From contig OZ252214.1 in NCBI GenBank assembly GCA_965248935.1, positions 4,464,001 through 4,528,000 of the forward strand: a stretch of DNA of 64,000 nucleotides, written 5' to 3'. This document shows, one piece after another, positions 31,001-40,315 of this stretch. Source of the stretch: G032773895 sp965248935. Lineage in GTDB: Bacteria > Pseudomonadota > Gammaproteobacteria > Pseudomonadales > Cellvibrionaceae. Below the pieces are notes generated by a model. The model made no database searches and was not told where the DNA came from. It saw nothing but the letters and a program-made list of their open reading frames with translations. The position numbers and the translations under genes were made by a program. Every line of letters starts with the position of its first letter. The first letter of the stretch is position 1.

Positions 31001-32450
31001 ACTAACCTACGATGCGGAATCGCGATTAACAAATATTAGTGTGAATGATCCTGCGAAAAATTCCCTGTATCAAGTAGTGAATGAGTATGACGCCCTTAAT
31101 AACCTTGTGAGTAAAACAGAAGGAAATAAGAATTATACATTCGATTATGATGAATTGGATCGACTAGTTTCCACCAGCCTGGCAAATGTAACAGAGGAAT
31201 CATTTTCTTATGATCCATTAGGGAACTTGACTCCAGCTCAGGTGCCTTCCAATTCTTGGATTTATGACGAAAATAATCAACTCTTACAGGCAGAAGGTGG
31301 TACATATAGTTATGATGATAATGGAAACTTGATTTCAAGAACTGTTTTAGGTATCACTCAACATTTTGAATATGATTATGAAAACAGGTTAATTAAAGTT
31401 CAAGACGGGCAAAGTACAACTGTTGCTCAATATACATACGACCCCTTTGGTAGAAGGCTTTCAATAACAAAAGTAGGTGTTGCTCAGTTTTTCTATTATG
31501 CAGATGAAGGATTAATTGCAGAGCTAGACGCGCTAGGTAATGAGGTTCAGTCATACGGATATCTACCCGATTCCGGGTGGGGTGTTGACCCTGTTTATAC
31601 CAAAAAAGACGGCAAGTTTTATTATTATTTAAATGACCACCTTGGTACGCCACAGAAAGCAATTTCGGGAACAGGAGAAATTGCTTGGGCTGCACAATAT
31701 AGTGCATACGGGAATGCCATTGTGGATACCTCCACACCACTTACCAGTAATTTACGTCTACCCGGGCAGTATTTCGACGAAGAAACGGGTTTTCACTATA
31801 ACTGGCACCGTTATTACGACCCCTCAACTTCAAGATATATTTCAGAAGACCCTCTAGGCCTAATAGCCAGTGATAACGTGTATTCCTATGCCGAGCAAAA
31901 CCCTCTTAAGTATTATGATAACGAAGGTTTGTTCGGCTTACCGGGTGCTATTTTCGGAGCTGTTTGTGCAGCTGCTTCAGGTGGCGGCTTAGACGGTGTC
32001 TTAAAAGGTTTCATAACCGGGGGGTTGGGTCCGCTTGGTGGTTTAATTGTAGGTGCACTTTGGGATCAATCAAATTATTTGGGGTCGGGAAAGGGGCAAT
32101 CATCATCTTCATGCTCGTCAGGGGGAGGTGCCGGAGGTGGCGGTGGTGGCGGTGGCGGTGGTGGCGGTGGTGGTGGCGGTGGTGGAGGCCCTAACCTAGG
32201 AGGAGCCGCCCGTCAAGCTGCTAAATCGCTTGCAGGTTCGTATATAGGAGGCAAAGCTGGGAATGCTGCATCCAGAACTGCCGAAAACCAAGAAAAACAC
32301 CATAGGCAAAAAGCTGCAAATGCAAAAAATGGAGGTAACCAACGAGGACATAAAAAATTGGCGGGAAGATATGCTAACAAAGCTTTTGCGAGGAAAGGAG
32401 CTGCTGGTTGTATTGCCTCATTTATTGGTAGCGCTACAGGCTTGTTATAA
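28020..32450 (+). CDS. Sec-exported RHS/YD-repeat protein with Gly-rich C-terminal tip
   Basis: The frame is open from a GTG at 27954, directly behind the upstream stop. I prefer ATG 28020 because AAAGG lies 8 nt upstream and it gives a classic signal peptide (MFNKSLGNRITSV..., cleavage near AYSQ). An N-terminal domain (VKSYGPNPSTAMYEETVVDM) precedes ~900 residues of YD repeats such as YDALNRI and YTYDPFGRR. The RHS core follows (YYLNDHLGTPQKAIS, LPGQYFDEETGFHYNWHRYY, ISEDPLGL). The variable tip has a glycine-zipper-like hydrophobic stretch, a run of ~19 glycines and a Lys/Arg/Gln-rich end. RHS shells normally encapsulate a C-terminal toxin or effector; I recognise no toxin fold here and no immunity gene follows. 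Confidence 0.88.
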   Translation: MFNKSLGNRITSVIALLASVFICSGAYSQNLQISGVKSYGPNPSTAMYEETVVDMEIKVQGRTIQFSRRWADGVWLFNSKWRDIKPQYRSKIQRTIGSGWRLVRVGDVSSGQVQNPGGPEPEPPAEPIDTYNDKKSLIPINLNVDFTYSSSKDPSTFEGMLKGYTQYTRLDKKSSEAKKYTFTESKPNNSDVIEAVLDETITTYDGNFLNNAKEYIWRDKYGSWIKYNIDFRAKSFGDLNTAEYYIQRDAENRIQSVVDSFGTTLATYTYDAKGLPTTLTDYTGRQVVYTWEELPGKHLVVLSKVTDVRGNDWQYAYHGDYKGGVMIAGKVDPENRSIVVERGSQQSANSECASGTGGRWLQDENGKWNFEYAECTSYIPPSEKVEKSGGIVDAIGTLESYGYFYDSPTESYHMSVQRPGQGHFTYVFNLDGKVTGSFLNGKKISEQEISPDKRKIVSSDSHGFKTTILKDSKYNVVEKTYPDGTKEHWTYTRYSRVATYTNQNGVVTSYEYDDRGNEIRRTEAVETPSERIFEFDYDQYGRIVERRDLGDSKTSLAVVKWSSYDNYGNPLTEKDAEGHISNFTYDVLGNILTIQNPLLKTWTYTHDTQGNLLSELDPLGRLTSYAYDKVGNLHSVTDALNNVFSSYTYNARNSVLSYTDANTNLFNVTYNSENQLVGIRDPEGRTTQNIYDDFGRLLTSTDFSGNIATITYDKNGAPLFSASTIKTYLFNIEYSYDKKGRVISLKNSNGTETYTYDAVGNIVKTLGMKGRTHLKEYDALNRIVGVISPASEPIYLEYDDRDNPVGVYQGIGHTLRQYEYDRNDLLVREFRPNGKFYSFAYDQDGNQVERVDALGRVRKSIYDFAGQLTNRQYFNSAQATTPEQTVNFGYSDVGIITSYDDGNTSGNYIYNKNRQLISSTTSYGGFSKSHSYSYSPTGRKTSITKPNLMQDVFQYDSVGLLSNIKIENQRAIVFNRYKGIIPEKITLPGGATTELTYDAESRLTNISVNDPAKNSLYQVVNEYDALNNLVSKTEGNKNYTFDYDELDRLVSTSLANVTEESFSYDPLGNLTPAQVPSNSWIYDENNQLLQAEGGTYSYDDNGNLISRTVLGITQHFEYDYENRLIKVQDGQSTTVAQYTYDPFGRRLSITKVGVAQFFYYADEGLIAELDALGNEVQSYGYLPDSGWGVDPVYTKKDGKFYYYLNDHLGTPQKAISGTGEIAWAAQYSAYGNAIVDTSTPLTSNLRLPGQYFDEETGFHYNWHRYYDPSTSRYISEDPLGLIASDNVYSYAEQNPLKYYDNEGLFGLPGAIFGAVCAAASGGGLDGVLKGFITGGLGPLGGLIVGALWDQSNYLGSGKGQSSSSCSSGGGAGGGGGGGGGGGGGGGGGGGPNLGGAARQAAKSLAGSYIGGKAGNAASRTAENQEKHHRQKAANAKNGGNQRGHKKLAGRYANKAFARKGAAGCIASFIGSATGLL

Positions 32451-32482
32451 AGTGTGCATTATAAAAACGGAAACGAATAAAG

Positions 32483-35400
32483 ATGAAAGGTATGTTTAAA
32501 AATAAATTAATTTCTTTTGGGGTTATGGTGTTGTGCGCACTAAGTACAACAAATTCAATTGCTCAAGATTCCGTTTGCGCTACGGTGAAAATTGAAATCA
32601 AGCAAGAGCTGACATTGGAGCGCCAAGCCTTTGATGCAGAAATGCGTATTACCAATGGTTTGGATGATAGCCCCTTGGAAAATGTGAGTGTGGTGGTTAG
32701 CTTTCAGGATGAAGAAGGTTTACCCATTGTTGCCACTTCTGACTCCAATGACCTTAACGCCAAGTTCTTTATTCGTATTGCAAATTTAACCGATGTGACC
32801 AGTGTGGATGGCACAGGTACGGTAGCGGCGAGTAAAACAGGCGTAGCTCATTGGCTAATCGTTCCTGCGCCGGGTTCTGCCACAGAAGCCAACGGTTCTA
32901 TTTATTTTGTGGGTGCTACCCTAAGCTATAGGGTGAATGGTAAAGATGAAACCATTACCGTTGAACCAGACCGTATAGTGGTAAAACCCCTTCCTGATTT
33001 AACTTTAGATTATTTCCTTGAAAAAGATGTTATTGCGGACGATGCCTTCACAAATACTATTGAGCCAACAGAGCCTTTTACTTTGGGCGTACGGGTAGCA
33101 AATAACGGTCAATCGGTTGCCAAGAATTTAAAAATTGAGTCTGCTCAGCCAAAAATCATTGAGAATGAGCAAGGTCTTCTTATTGGTTTTGAGATTATTA
33201 GTAGTTATGTGAATGACCAACCTTTAGCGCCTACCTTGTTAATTAACTTTGGCGATATTGAAGCACAAAACGCGGCTATGGGCCGCTGGCAAATGACCAC
33301 CACTTTGTCGGGTGAATTCACTGAATTTACAGCCTCATTTACCCACGCAGACGAATTAGGTGGTGAGCTGACCTCAATTATTGATTCTGTCAATACTCAC
33401 TTTTTAATTCGTGATGTACTAGTCGATTTGCCTGGCCGTGACGGTGTTTTGGATTTCCTAGCAGACGATGGTGGGGCAGAGCATATATATGAGTCTGAAA
33501 ATGTTGATGCACCAGTAAATGATGTTTCCGATACAGCAAGCTTGGCCTTTGTGCAAAATACAGGGCTATACGAACAATATACGTTGAGCTTTACACCCGC
33601 AGCGGGTTTTGTGTTTGCCCAATTAACCGATATACAGGGCTTTGATGGCTCCAAAGTTGTTCATCAAATATTTCGTTCTGATGGTAAACAAATTAATTTG
33701 CGTAATGCTTGGTTTTCAAAACGACATAAAGATACACCGGGGTTTGATCACTTCTTTAACGTATTTGATGTGAACAGCACTGGCCAGTACACCGTTTTGT
33801 TAGCCAACAAAGTAGATGTACCTCAAGCGCCAAATTTACAATTTATTCCAGACCGTCAAGTTGTTGAAGGTGCGCAGGTAAGCTTCTTGGTGGAAGCCAG
33901 TGACCCGAACGGTACAGTGCCTACGGTGGCAGCAGAAAGTTTACCAGCAGGGGCAACCTTCTATTTAGATAATACTCTTAATGATCTTGCCACCTATATT
34001 TTGGATTGGACGCCCAGCTCAGGTCAGGCGGGGCGCTATGAAATTAACTACATTGCTTCCGATGGCCTGTTGCAATCTAACCGTCGTGCAAAAATTGATG
34101 TGGTGTCCAGTAATGACACTGACGGCGATGGTATGGACGACCAATGGGAGCTGGATAATTTTGGCACCCTGGACAGAGACGGCACTGGTGATTTTGATAG
34201 AGATGGTATTCTTGATTTAGACGAATATCTACTGGGCACAGACCCGCTTTCCGGGCCAGGTACTGGGCCTTCTGTTCCCGTTTTTGAATCGCCATTATTT
34301 GGGGCTAAAGTCAGCTCTCCTCAGCCAACGCTCACCGTAAAAAATAGCAGTGTGACGCCGCCGGGGCCTTTGCAATATGAATTTGAAGTTTACACTGACA
34401 GCGCCATGAACAACCTGGTGGTCAGTCAGCTTATTAATGAACAATTAGGTTTAACCAATTCTTATCAGTTAACCCAAAACCTGACGGAAGATACTCGTTA
34501 TTATTGGCGCGTCCGGGCTTTTGACGGAACCCTCTATAGTGAGTGGGCCAATAGTGAATTTATTGTTGACGTAAACCCTGGTGCGCCCAGTGCATTCAAT
34601 ACCAACGCGCCAGCTCTTGGTGCGGACGTGCCTTCATTTACACCAACGTTGGAAATTACTAACAGTACGGACCCAGAAGGGGATGTCATTACTTATGTAT
34701 TTGAAGTGTTTGCTGATGAAACACTGACAGTGCCGGTTGCCTCTTCCGCACCCGCTGCTACGGGCGCAGGTGGCATAACGAATTGGCAAGTGAGCACACC
34801 GCTTACAGAAAATACTTTATATTACTGGCGTGCAACTGCAACAGATGACGGCGGGCTGTCTACTCAGTCGGATACATCCTACTTTTTTGTTAATACGCAA
34901 AATGACCCACCCACAGGTTTGGCAATAACGGCACCGGCGGATGGAACAGACGTTACCGTAAACCAATTAACCTTGGTGGCGACAGAAGCGGTTGACCCGG
35001 ATGAACCGAATTTACTGTATGAGTTTGAACTGGATACAGTAAATACTTTTGACTCTGTAGGCATTGTACGTTCCGGACAGATTCCATCAAACCAGCATTT
35101 GGTGTCTAATTTACTGGAAGACACAACCTATTTCTGGCGCGTGCGTGCGTCAGATGGTTTCTCCGATACCGGTTGGGTAATCGCAAGCTTTAGAGTCAAT
35201 GCCGTTAACCAAATTCCACCCGTACCTACTGTACAAAACCCTGGTGATGGTTCCTGGGTAGCAACGGTAATACCAACACTTGCAGCAAACGCAGTAGTAG
35301 ACGGTGACAGTGATACGGTTTCTTATAAGTTTGAAATTTATCAGGACGAAGCCTTAACCGTATTACAGGATTCAACACTTTCAACAGGAGCCTCTTGGCT

Positions 35401-38400
35401 ACTCACCAACGCGCTATTTGATAACGCTTGGTATTACTGGCGAGTTCAGGCGGTAGACGACAATGGTGCAGAAAGCGCCTGGTCCGCTACCAGTAGTTTC
35501 TTCGCCAATGAAAACAATACGGATGACGCACCTACGTTCACATTCACCGCGCCAACTGTGCCGGTAACTGCGGATACAGGTACAGCACAAATTCAGTGGA
35601 CAGATGAAGACCCAGACAGCTCGGCCACTATTTCTCTTTATTACGATGCTGACAACCTGGGTGAAGACGGGTTATTAATTCAAAGTGGTATTGCAGAAGA
35701 CCTCGATGGTGCCAGCGATACTTTCACTTGGAACACTGCGGGCATTGAAAATGGAACCTATTACCTGTACGCCGTGATTGCAGACACAACCACTTCGGTA
35801 CCTGTGTACTCCACTGGCACAATTGCGGTGGTAAATGTTGTTGTTGACGAAGCACCTACAATTACGCTGCTGGAACCTTCTATAGATGTAAGTATTGATG
35901 TTGCTTCTACAGTTTCTATTTCCTGGGTGGACGAAGATTTAGATAGCAGTGCCACTATTTCTCTGTACTACGATACGGACGCGCTGGGTGAAAACGGTAC
36001 ATTAATTACCAATGGAATTAGTGAAGACCTGGATGGCACCGAGGATACCTATGTTTGGGACACCACTGGTGTTGCTGCAGCCACTTATTATATTTACGCC
36101 ACTATTACGGACGGTGTAAATGCTGCTGTTTCCAGTTATGGGGTAGGGGCGGTTATATTAAATGAAACAGCCATTGAAGGTACTGTGGATGATGACAACC
36201 TTACTGGCGGTTCTACTAATGAAACCATTCGCGGTGGTGACGGCAATGACACCATTGATGGTGGTGCAGGTAACGACATCCTTGAAGGTGGTGCAGGCAT
36301 AGATACCTATTTATTTAATTTAAATAGTGGCAGTGACACTATTATTGGTTTTGTTGCAGGTACAACTACCGCACAAGATGTTATTAGTTTTGATGCCACG
36401 GTGAATACTGCCAATATCGCTTTGGAACAACAGGGCGACAGTTTACTCATTAACGTGCGTGACGACGCAGACAATATTACAGGCGTAATAACCGTGGTGG
36501 ACCACTTTGCATCATTTAGCGGTAACCCTTCTGCGCAAATTGCAGAAATTAATTTTAGTTCAGGTGAAAGCTGGAGCGCGTCTTACATTGATTCTGTTGT
36601 GACAACAAACAGTCAAACTGACGATGTTATATACGGTAGTGAACAAGCCGACCAGCTCTATGGTTATGGTGGCAATGATACACTCTACGGTTATGGCGCA
36701 GATGATTTACTTGTGGGCGGTACGGGTGACGACCAATTATATGGTGGTGCCGGTACGGATATTTATTCCTTTGCTTTAGGTGATGGTAACGACACAATTT
36801 TAAATATTGATAATACGATTTCAGGCGTTGTAAGAACGGATGTTATAAGATTTGAAGCGGGAATTTTTCCCACAGATGTTAAATTGTCTCGTTCTGGAAA
36901 TAACCTTGTTATAGAAGTCACTCCAATACAAATTATTACAGTCACTAATCACTTTGCAACCTGGAGTGCGCCATACGAATACGAAGTAGGAGCTATTGAA
37001 TTTAGTAACAGTACGATTTGGAATACTACACAAATTCGAGCGATTGTAGTCCAAGCATCAGATAACAATGACGATGTTCTTGGGTATCAGAGTTTTGCGG
37101 ATGAAATTCACGGTGGCTTGGGTGACGACATTATTCGAGGAAGTAGCGGTAATGATTCACTCTACGGCGACGCAGGAAATGATTCGTTATACGGCGATAC
37201 CGATGATGATGCTTTATATGGTGGTATTGGTAACGATTTTCTGGAAGGTGGTGACGGAAACGACACTTACTTTATCGACCTTGGTGATGGCATTGATACC
37301 ATTAGAAACTACCATTGGGTGGCCAATGAGGGTCCTATTGGTGACTCAATTGTATTTGGGGCAGGGATTCTACCTGGGGATGTGAGCGTTTCTATAAGCT
37401 CTGTTGATTTGATTCTTACTGTTTCTCCTGGGCAAATAATTACTGCCCTCGGGCATTTCTCCAATACTGACGGGATTTATATGGCTCAAATTGACCATAT
37501 TAAATTCCAGGATGGAACGGAATGGACACCAAGTACTATTTATCAATTTTTAATTGGTGCGACCGATGGTAATGATGTTATTGCGGGGCTTGATTCTGAC
37601 GATGTTATTTATGGTGGTGCGGGTGATGATCAAATTACGGGTGAAAGTGGAGATGATCAAATCTATGGTCAAGCTGGAAACGACACCTTACACGGTAACA
37701 ATGGTAATGATTTGATTGTTGGTGGTATTGGTGATGACTACATGGTTGGCAATACTGGAGCTGACACCTTCCTGATTGAACTGGGCGATGGTAATGACAC
37801 AGTTTATACCGATGATAGTACCGAGCGGGACCAACATAGAACCGATATTGTTCGTTTTGGTGTAGGCATTACTCCGGCGGATGTTGTTGTATCCAGAAGT
37901 AGTGGCAACTTATTGCTTTCTATTCCTTCTCATAACCAATCTGTATCGGTGAAATATCATTATGCAACTTGGGCATCAACAAACTCCTACAAGCTGGGGT
38001 ATGCAGAATTTAATGATGGCACAATATGGGATACGGCCCGGTTCAGTGAGCTAATTCTACAGACCTCAGACAGTAACGATACCGTCACGGGTTTTGATGA
38101 TTCCGCTGATATTATTGATGGTGGTATTGGCGCTGACACTATCAAAGGTGCAGGCGGTGATGATCAGCTTTTTGGTGGTGAAGGCAATGACACATTGTTT
38201 GGGGATTCAGGTAACGACACCTTAATCGGTGGTGCCGGCGACGATATATTAAATGGTGGCTCCGGTGCAGATATCTACGTAATTAACCTGAATGATGGCG
38301 TAGATATTATTAGTAACTACTATTGGAACCACCCAGTACCACCACAAGACGTTTTGATTTTTGGTGTGGGTATTTCACCAGCGGATGTTGTTCTTACTCG

Positions 38401-39571
38401 GTCAGGGTTTGATTTGATTCTTACCATTGGTGTGGGTGGTCAGCAGATTACATTGCAGGGGCAATTTGGCACCTGGAGTGGAAACCCTATGGCCCGAATC
38501 GATAGCATTCAGTTTAATGACGGAACTGTCTGGACGGATCAAATTATACGTACCAAGTTGCTGGCCGGTACCGATGGAAATGATGACCTGCTGGGCTTTA
38601 ATGACAGTGCAGACACCATTAGCGGAGGTTTGGGTAATGATGTCATTAGTGGTGTGAATGGAAATGATGTACTTTCCGGTGATGCCGGTGACGACAGCCT
38701 TAGCGGTGGTGGAGGGGAGGACATTCTAGCGGGGGGTGTGGGTACGGATAGCCTCTATGGAGGTGCAGGCACAGACACCTATCTCTTTAATCTTGGAGAT
38801 GGCGTCGACACCATTGATAACTTTGATACTACTGCAGTAGCTGGTCAAGCTCGCATTGACACTGTGGAATTTGGCGCAGGCATTCAGCCAGCCGGTGTGG
38901 TTGCATCGCGAGATACTCATGACTTGGTGTTATCAATTTCAGGAACTTCAGATGTATTGAAGGTTTGGTATTACTTTAATCACAACTATGAGCCACATCA
39001 ATATCGGTTGGATAATTTCAAATTTGCAGACACAACCACTTGGAACGACACTCAGATTCGCGCCATGATTTTACAGTCAACCGATGGTAACGATGTAATG
39101 CACGCCTTCCCAGATCAGGACACCACTGTTTACGGTGGCTTGGGTGATGATCAGTTGCTTGGTGAAAGAGCGAATGACACTTTATATGGCGAACAAGGAA
39201 GCGATACATTAAACGGTGAACTGGGCAATGATAATCTCCACGGCGGTTTGGGTGACGATACTTTAGTCGGTGGCCAGGGTGACGATGTGTACGTGATAGG
39301 ACTAAATGAAGGTAATGACACTATCGACAACTATTACTGGAACGCAGCGACTGAAGGAAGTAAAGATGTGATTCAGTTTAGTCCTGATGTTGTTTCTACC
39401 AACGTAGTGATGACCAGAGATGGGTTAGATATCGTCTTTACGATTATATCAACAGGTCAAACAGTGAGGGTTAACCACTTTGCTGGAGCGGGTGTGGATT
39501 CCTCATCCAGAATTGATCGTGTTGAATTTAATGATGGCACCGTGTGGAGTGATTTGGATAATGTTCAATAG
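32483..39571 (+). CDS. Large secreted RTX calcium-binding protein with Fn3/Ig-like domains (2362 aa)
   Basis: A Sec signal peptide (~28 residues, ending near NSIAQ-D) is followed by two uncharacterised beta-rich regions. Residues ~542-590 hold an EF-hand/thrombospondin-3-like stretch (DTDGDGMDDQWE, FDRDGILDLDEY). About five Fn3-like domains follow, marked by DPEGD and YYWRVRA motifs, then two near-identical Ig-like domains (~1010-1230). From residue ~1236 to the end, seven ~165-residue blocks alternate RTX nonapeptides (GGxGxDxLxG) with a haemolysin-related domain (DVIxFGxGIxPADVV, HFATW, IEFxDGTxW). Classical RTX proteins use type I secretion without a signal peptide, so the Sec signal is unusual. 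GGAA lies 10 nt before the chosen ATG; ATG 32492 is an alternative. Confidence 0.88.
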   Translation: MKGMFKNKLISFGVMVLCALSTTNSIAQDSVCATVKIEIKQELTLERQAFDAEMRITNGLDDSPLENVSVVVSFQDEEGLPIVATSDSNDLNAKFFIRIANLTDVTSVDGTGTVAASKTGVAHWLIVPAPGSATEANGSIYFVGATLSYRVNGKDETITVEPDRIVVKPLPDLTLDYFLEKDVIADDAFTNTIEPTEPFTLGVRVANNGQSVAKNLKIESAQPKIIENEQGLLIGFEIISSYVNDQPLAPTLLINFGDIEAQNAAMGRWQMTTTLSGEFTEFTASFTHADELGGELTSIIDSVNTHFLIRDVLVDLPGRDGVLDFLADDGGAEHIYESENVDAPVNDVSDTASLAFVQNTGLYEQYTLSFTPAAGFVFAQLTDIQGFDGSKVVHQIFRSDGKQINLRNAWFSKRHKDTPGFDHFFNVFDVNSTGQYTVLLANKVDVPQAPNLQFIPDRQVVEGAQVSFLVEASDPNGTVPTVAAESLPAGATFYLDNTLNDLATYILDWTPSSGQAGRYEINYIASDGLLQSNRRAKIDVVSSNDTDGDGMDDQWELDNFGTLDRDGTGDFDRDGILDLDEYLLGTDPLSGPGTGPSVPVFESPLFGAKVSSPQPTLTVKNSSVTPPGPLQYEFEVYTDSAMNNLVVSQLINEQLGLTNSYQLTQNLTEDTRYYWRVRAFDGTLYSEWANSEFIVDVNPGAPSAFNTNAPALGADVPSFTPTLEITNSTDPEGDVITYVFEVFADETLTVPVASSAPAATGAGGITNWQVSTPLTENTLYYWRATATDDGGLSTQSDTSYFFVNTQNDPPTGLAITAPADGTDVTVNQLTLVATEAVDPDEPNLLYEFELDTVNTFDSVGIVRSGQIPSNQHLVSNLLEDTTYFWRVRASDGFSDTGWVIASFRVNAVNQIPPVPTVQNPGDGSWVATVIPTLAANAVVDGDSDTVSYKFEIYQDEALTVLQDSTLSTGASWLLTNALFDNAWYYWRVQAVDDNGAESAWSATSSFFANENNTDDAPTFTFTAPTVPVTADTGTAQIQWTDEDPDSSATISLYYDADNLGEDGLLIQSGIAEDLDGASDTFTWNTAGIENGTYYLYAVIADTTTSVPVYSTGTIAVVNVVVDEAPTITLLEPSIDVSIDVASTVSISWVDEDLDSSATISLYYDTDALGENGTLITNGISEDLDGTEDTYVWDTTGVAAATYYIYATITDGVNAAVSSYGVGAVILNETAIEGTVDDDNLTGGSTNETIRGGDGNDTIDGGAGNDILEGGAGIDTYLFNLNSGSDTIIGFVAGTTTAQDVISFDATVNTANIALEQQGDSLLINVRDDADNITGVITVVDHFASFSGNPSAQIAEINFSSGESWSASYIDSVVTTNSQTDDVIYGSEQADQLYGYGGNDTLYGYGADDLLVGGTGDDQLYGGAGTDIYSFALGDGNDTILNIDNTISGVVRTDVIRFEAGIFPTDVKLSRSGNNLVIEVTPIQIITVTNHFATWSAPYEYEVGAIEFSNSTIWNTTQIRAIVVQASDNNDDVLGYQSFADEIHGGLGDDIIRGSSGNDSLYGDAGNDSLYGDTDDDALYGGIGNDFLEGGDGNDTYFIDLGDGIDTIRNYHWVANEGPIGDSIVFGAGILPGDVSVSISSVDLILTVSPGQIITALGHFSNTDGIYMAQIDHIKFQDGTEWTPSTIYQFLIGATDGNDVIAGLDSDDVIYGGAGDDQITGESGDDQIYGQAGNDTLHGNNGNDLIVGGIGDDYMVGNTGADTFLIELGDGNDTVYTDDSTERDQHRTDIVRFGVGITPADVVVSRSSGNLLLSIPSHNQSVSVKYHYATWASTNSYKLGYAEFNDGTIWDTARFSELILQTSDSNDTVTGFDDSADIIDGGIGADTIKGAGGDDQLFGGEGNDTLFGDSGNDTLIGGAGDDILNGGSGADIYVINLNDGVDIISNYYWNHPVPPQDVLIFGVGISPADVVLTRSGFDLILTIGVGGQQITLQGQFGTWSGNPMARIDSIQFNDGTVWTDQIIRTKLLAGTDGNDDLLGFNDSADTISGGLGNDVISGVNGNDVLSGDAGDDSLSGGGGEDILAGGVGTDSLYGGAGTDTYLFNLGDGVDTIDNFDTTAVAGQARIDTVEFGAGIQPAGVVASRDTHDLVLSISGTSDVLKVWYYFNHNYEPHQYRLDNFKFADTTTWNDTQIRAMILQSTDGNDVMHAFPDQDTTVYGGLGDDQLLGERANDTLYGEQGSDTLNGELGNDNLHGGLGDDTLVGGQGDDVYVIGLNEGNDTIDNYYWNAATEGSKDVIQFSPDVVSTNVVMTRDGLDIVFTIISTGQTVRVNHFAGAGVDSSSRIDRVEFNDGTVWSDLDNVQ

Positions 39572-40301
39572 AAATAAAAAAGCAGTTTCACTTCTAGTTG
39601 GACTCTTTTGTATTTTGAGTTTTAACGCGTGCTCTAAAAAGGAAGTAGAGCATGCCGGAATGGAGGTTGTGCGGCTTTCCTATATATACCGCATTCAGGG
39701 GGCGAGTTCTGGTAAAGACGGTGCCTTGGCAAACCTATTTCTGCCTGTAAATATTCAGAACCAGAAATTACTATCTTACGAAGTTTCTGGTTCCTTAGAG
39801 CACCCTTATAAAGAACAAAAAGGGGATAGCGAAACAGTATTGAACTATGAGTTCAAAACTCTTCCCACCAAAGCAGAAACGGTTAGGGTAGATGCTAAGG
39901 TCGCAGTGCCTCAGTGGTTGGAGGCTACCAAACCAAGTGCTCCCAGCGCATTAAAGCAGACTTTGTCTGAATCGTTAAAAGGGGCTGGCAATAGTTGTCG
40001 GTCGCTTTCAGAGAAACTTGCAGAACCCTCTTTAGTCATACCAGATAATACCCGTGTTTATTTTTCAGTAGGGTTTTCCCGGCAATCCAGAGAGGAAAAA
40101 TTCTTACCCTCGTGCTGGGTTATGATTAGCAGTGAAGGCGAAGGTTCGGTTGAAATCCTTGACCAAAAATCAGAACAGACTCACCCATCAAATTATGTTG
40201 CAATACGTCAGTTTAATATCACGGACGCCACGGAACTGGATACGCCACAAAATGTCTTTTTCACCTCCAGGGGTCTAAACATTAGCGTAACCTCCAACTG
40301 A
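39561..40301 (+). CDS. Probable lipoprotein related to the N-terminal domain of the transglutaminase-like protein
   Basis: ATG 39561 overlaps the RTX stop codon by 11 nt, implying translational coupling. It is chosen over an upstream in-frame start because it begins a lipoprotein signal (NRNKKAVSLLVGLFCILSF then NAC-SKK). The lipobox is weak. The mature protein is ~225 residues and beta-rich, with two further cysteines. By eye its first ~100 residues align with the region after the membrane anchor of the 41247-42128 protein (shared pattern LP...NQ.L...H.Y...L.Y.F..L). It lacks that protein's Cys-His-Asp catalytic domain. It may be an envelope partner or chaperone. Function is unknown. Confidence 0.75.
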   Translation: MFNRNKKAVSLLVGLFCILSFNACSKKEVEHAGMEVVRLSYIYRIQGASSGKDGALANLFLPVNIQNQKLLSYEVSGSLEHPYKEQKGDSETVLNYEFKTLPTKAETVRVDAKVAVPQWLEATKPSAPSALKQTLSESLKGAGNSCRSLSEKLAEPSLVIPDNTRVYFSVGFSRQSREEKFLPSCWVMISSEGEGSVEILDQKSEQTHPSNYVAIRQFNITDATELDTPQNVFFTSRGLNISVTSN

Positions 40302-40315
40302 TAAGGCAGTCGTAT

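Noticed and set aside
31964..32194. Trp/Arg-rich frame over the poly-Gly codons of the RHS gene
   Set aside because: Frame-shifted reading of GGT/GGC repeats; not a protein-like sequence.
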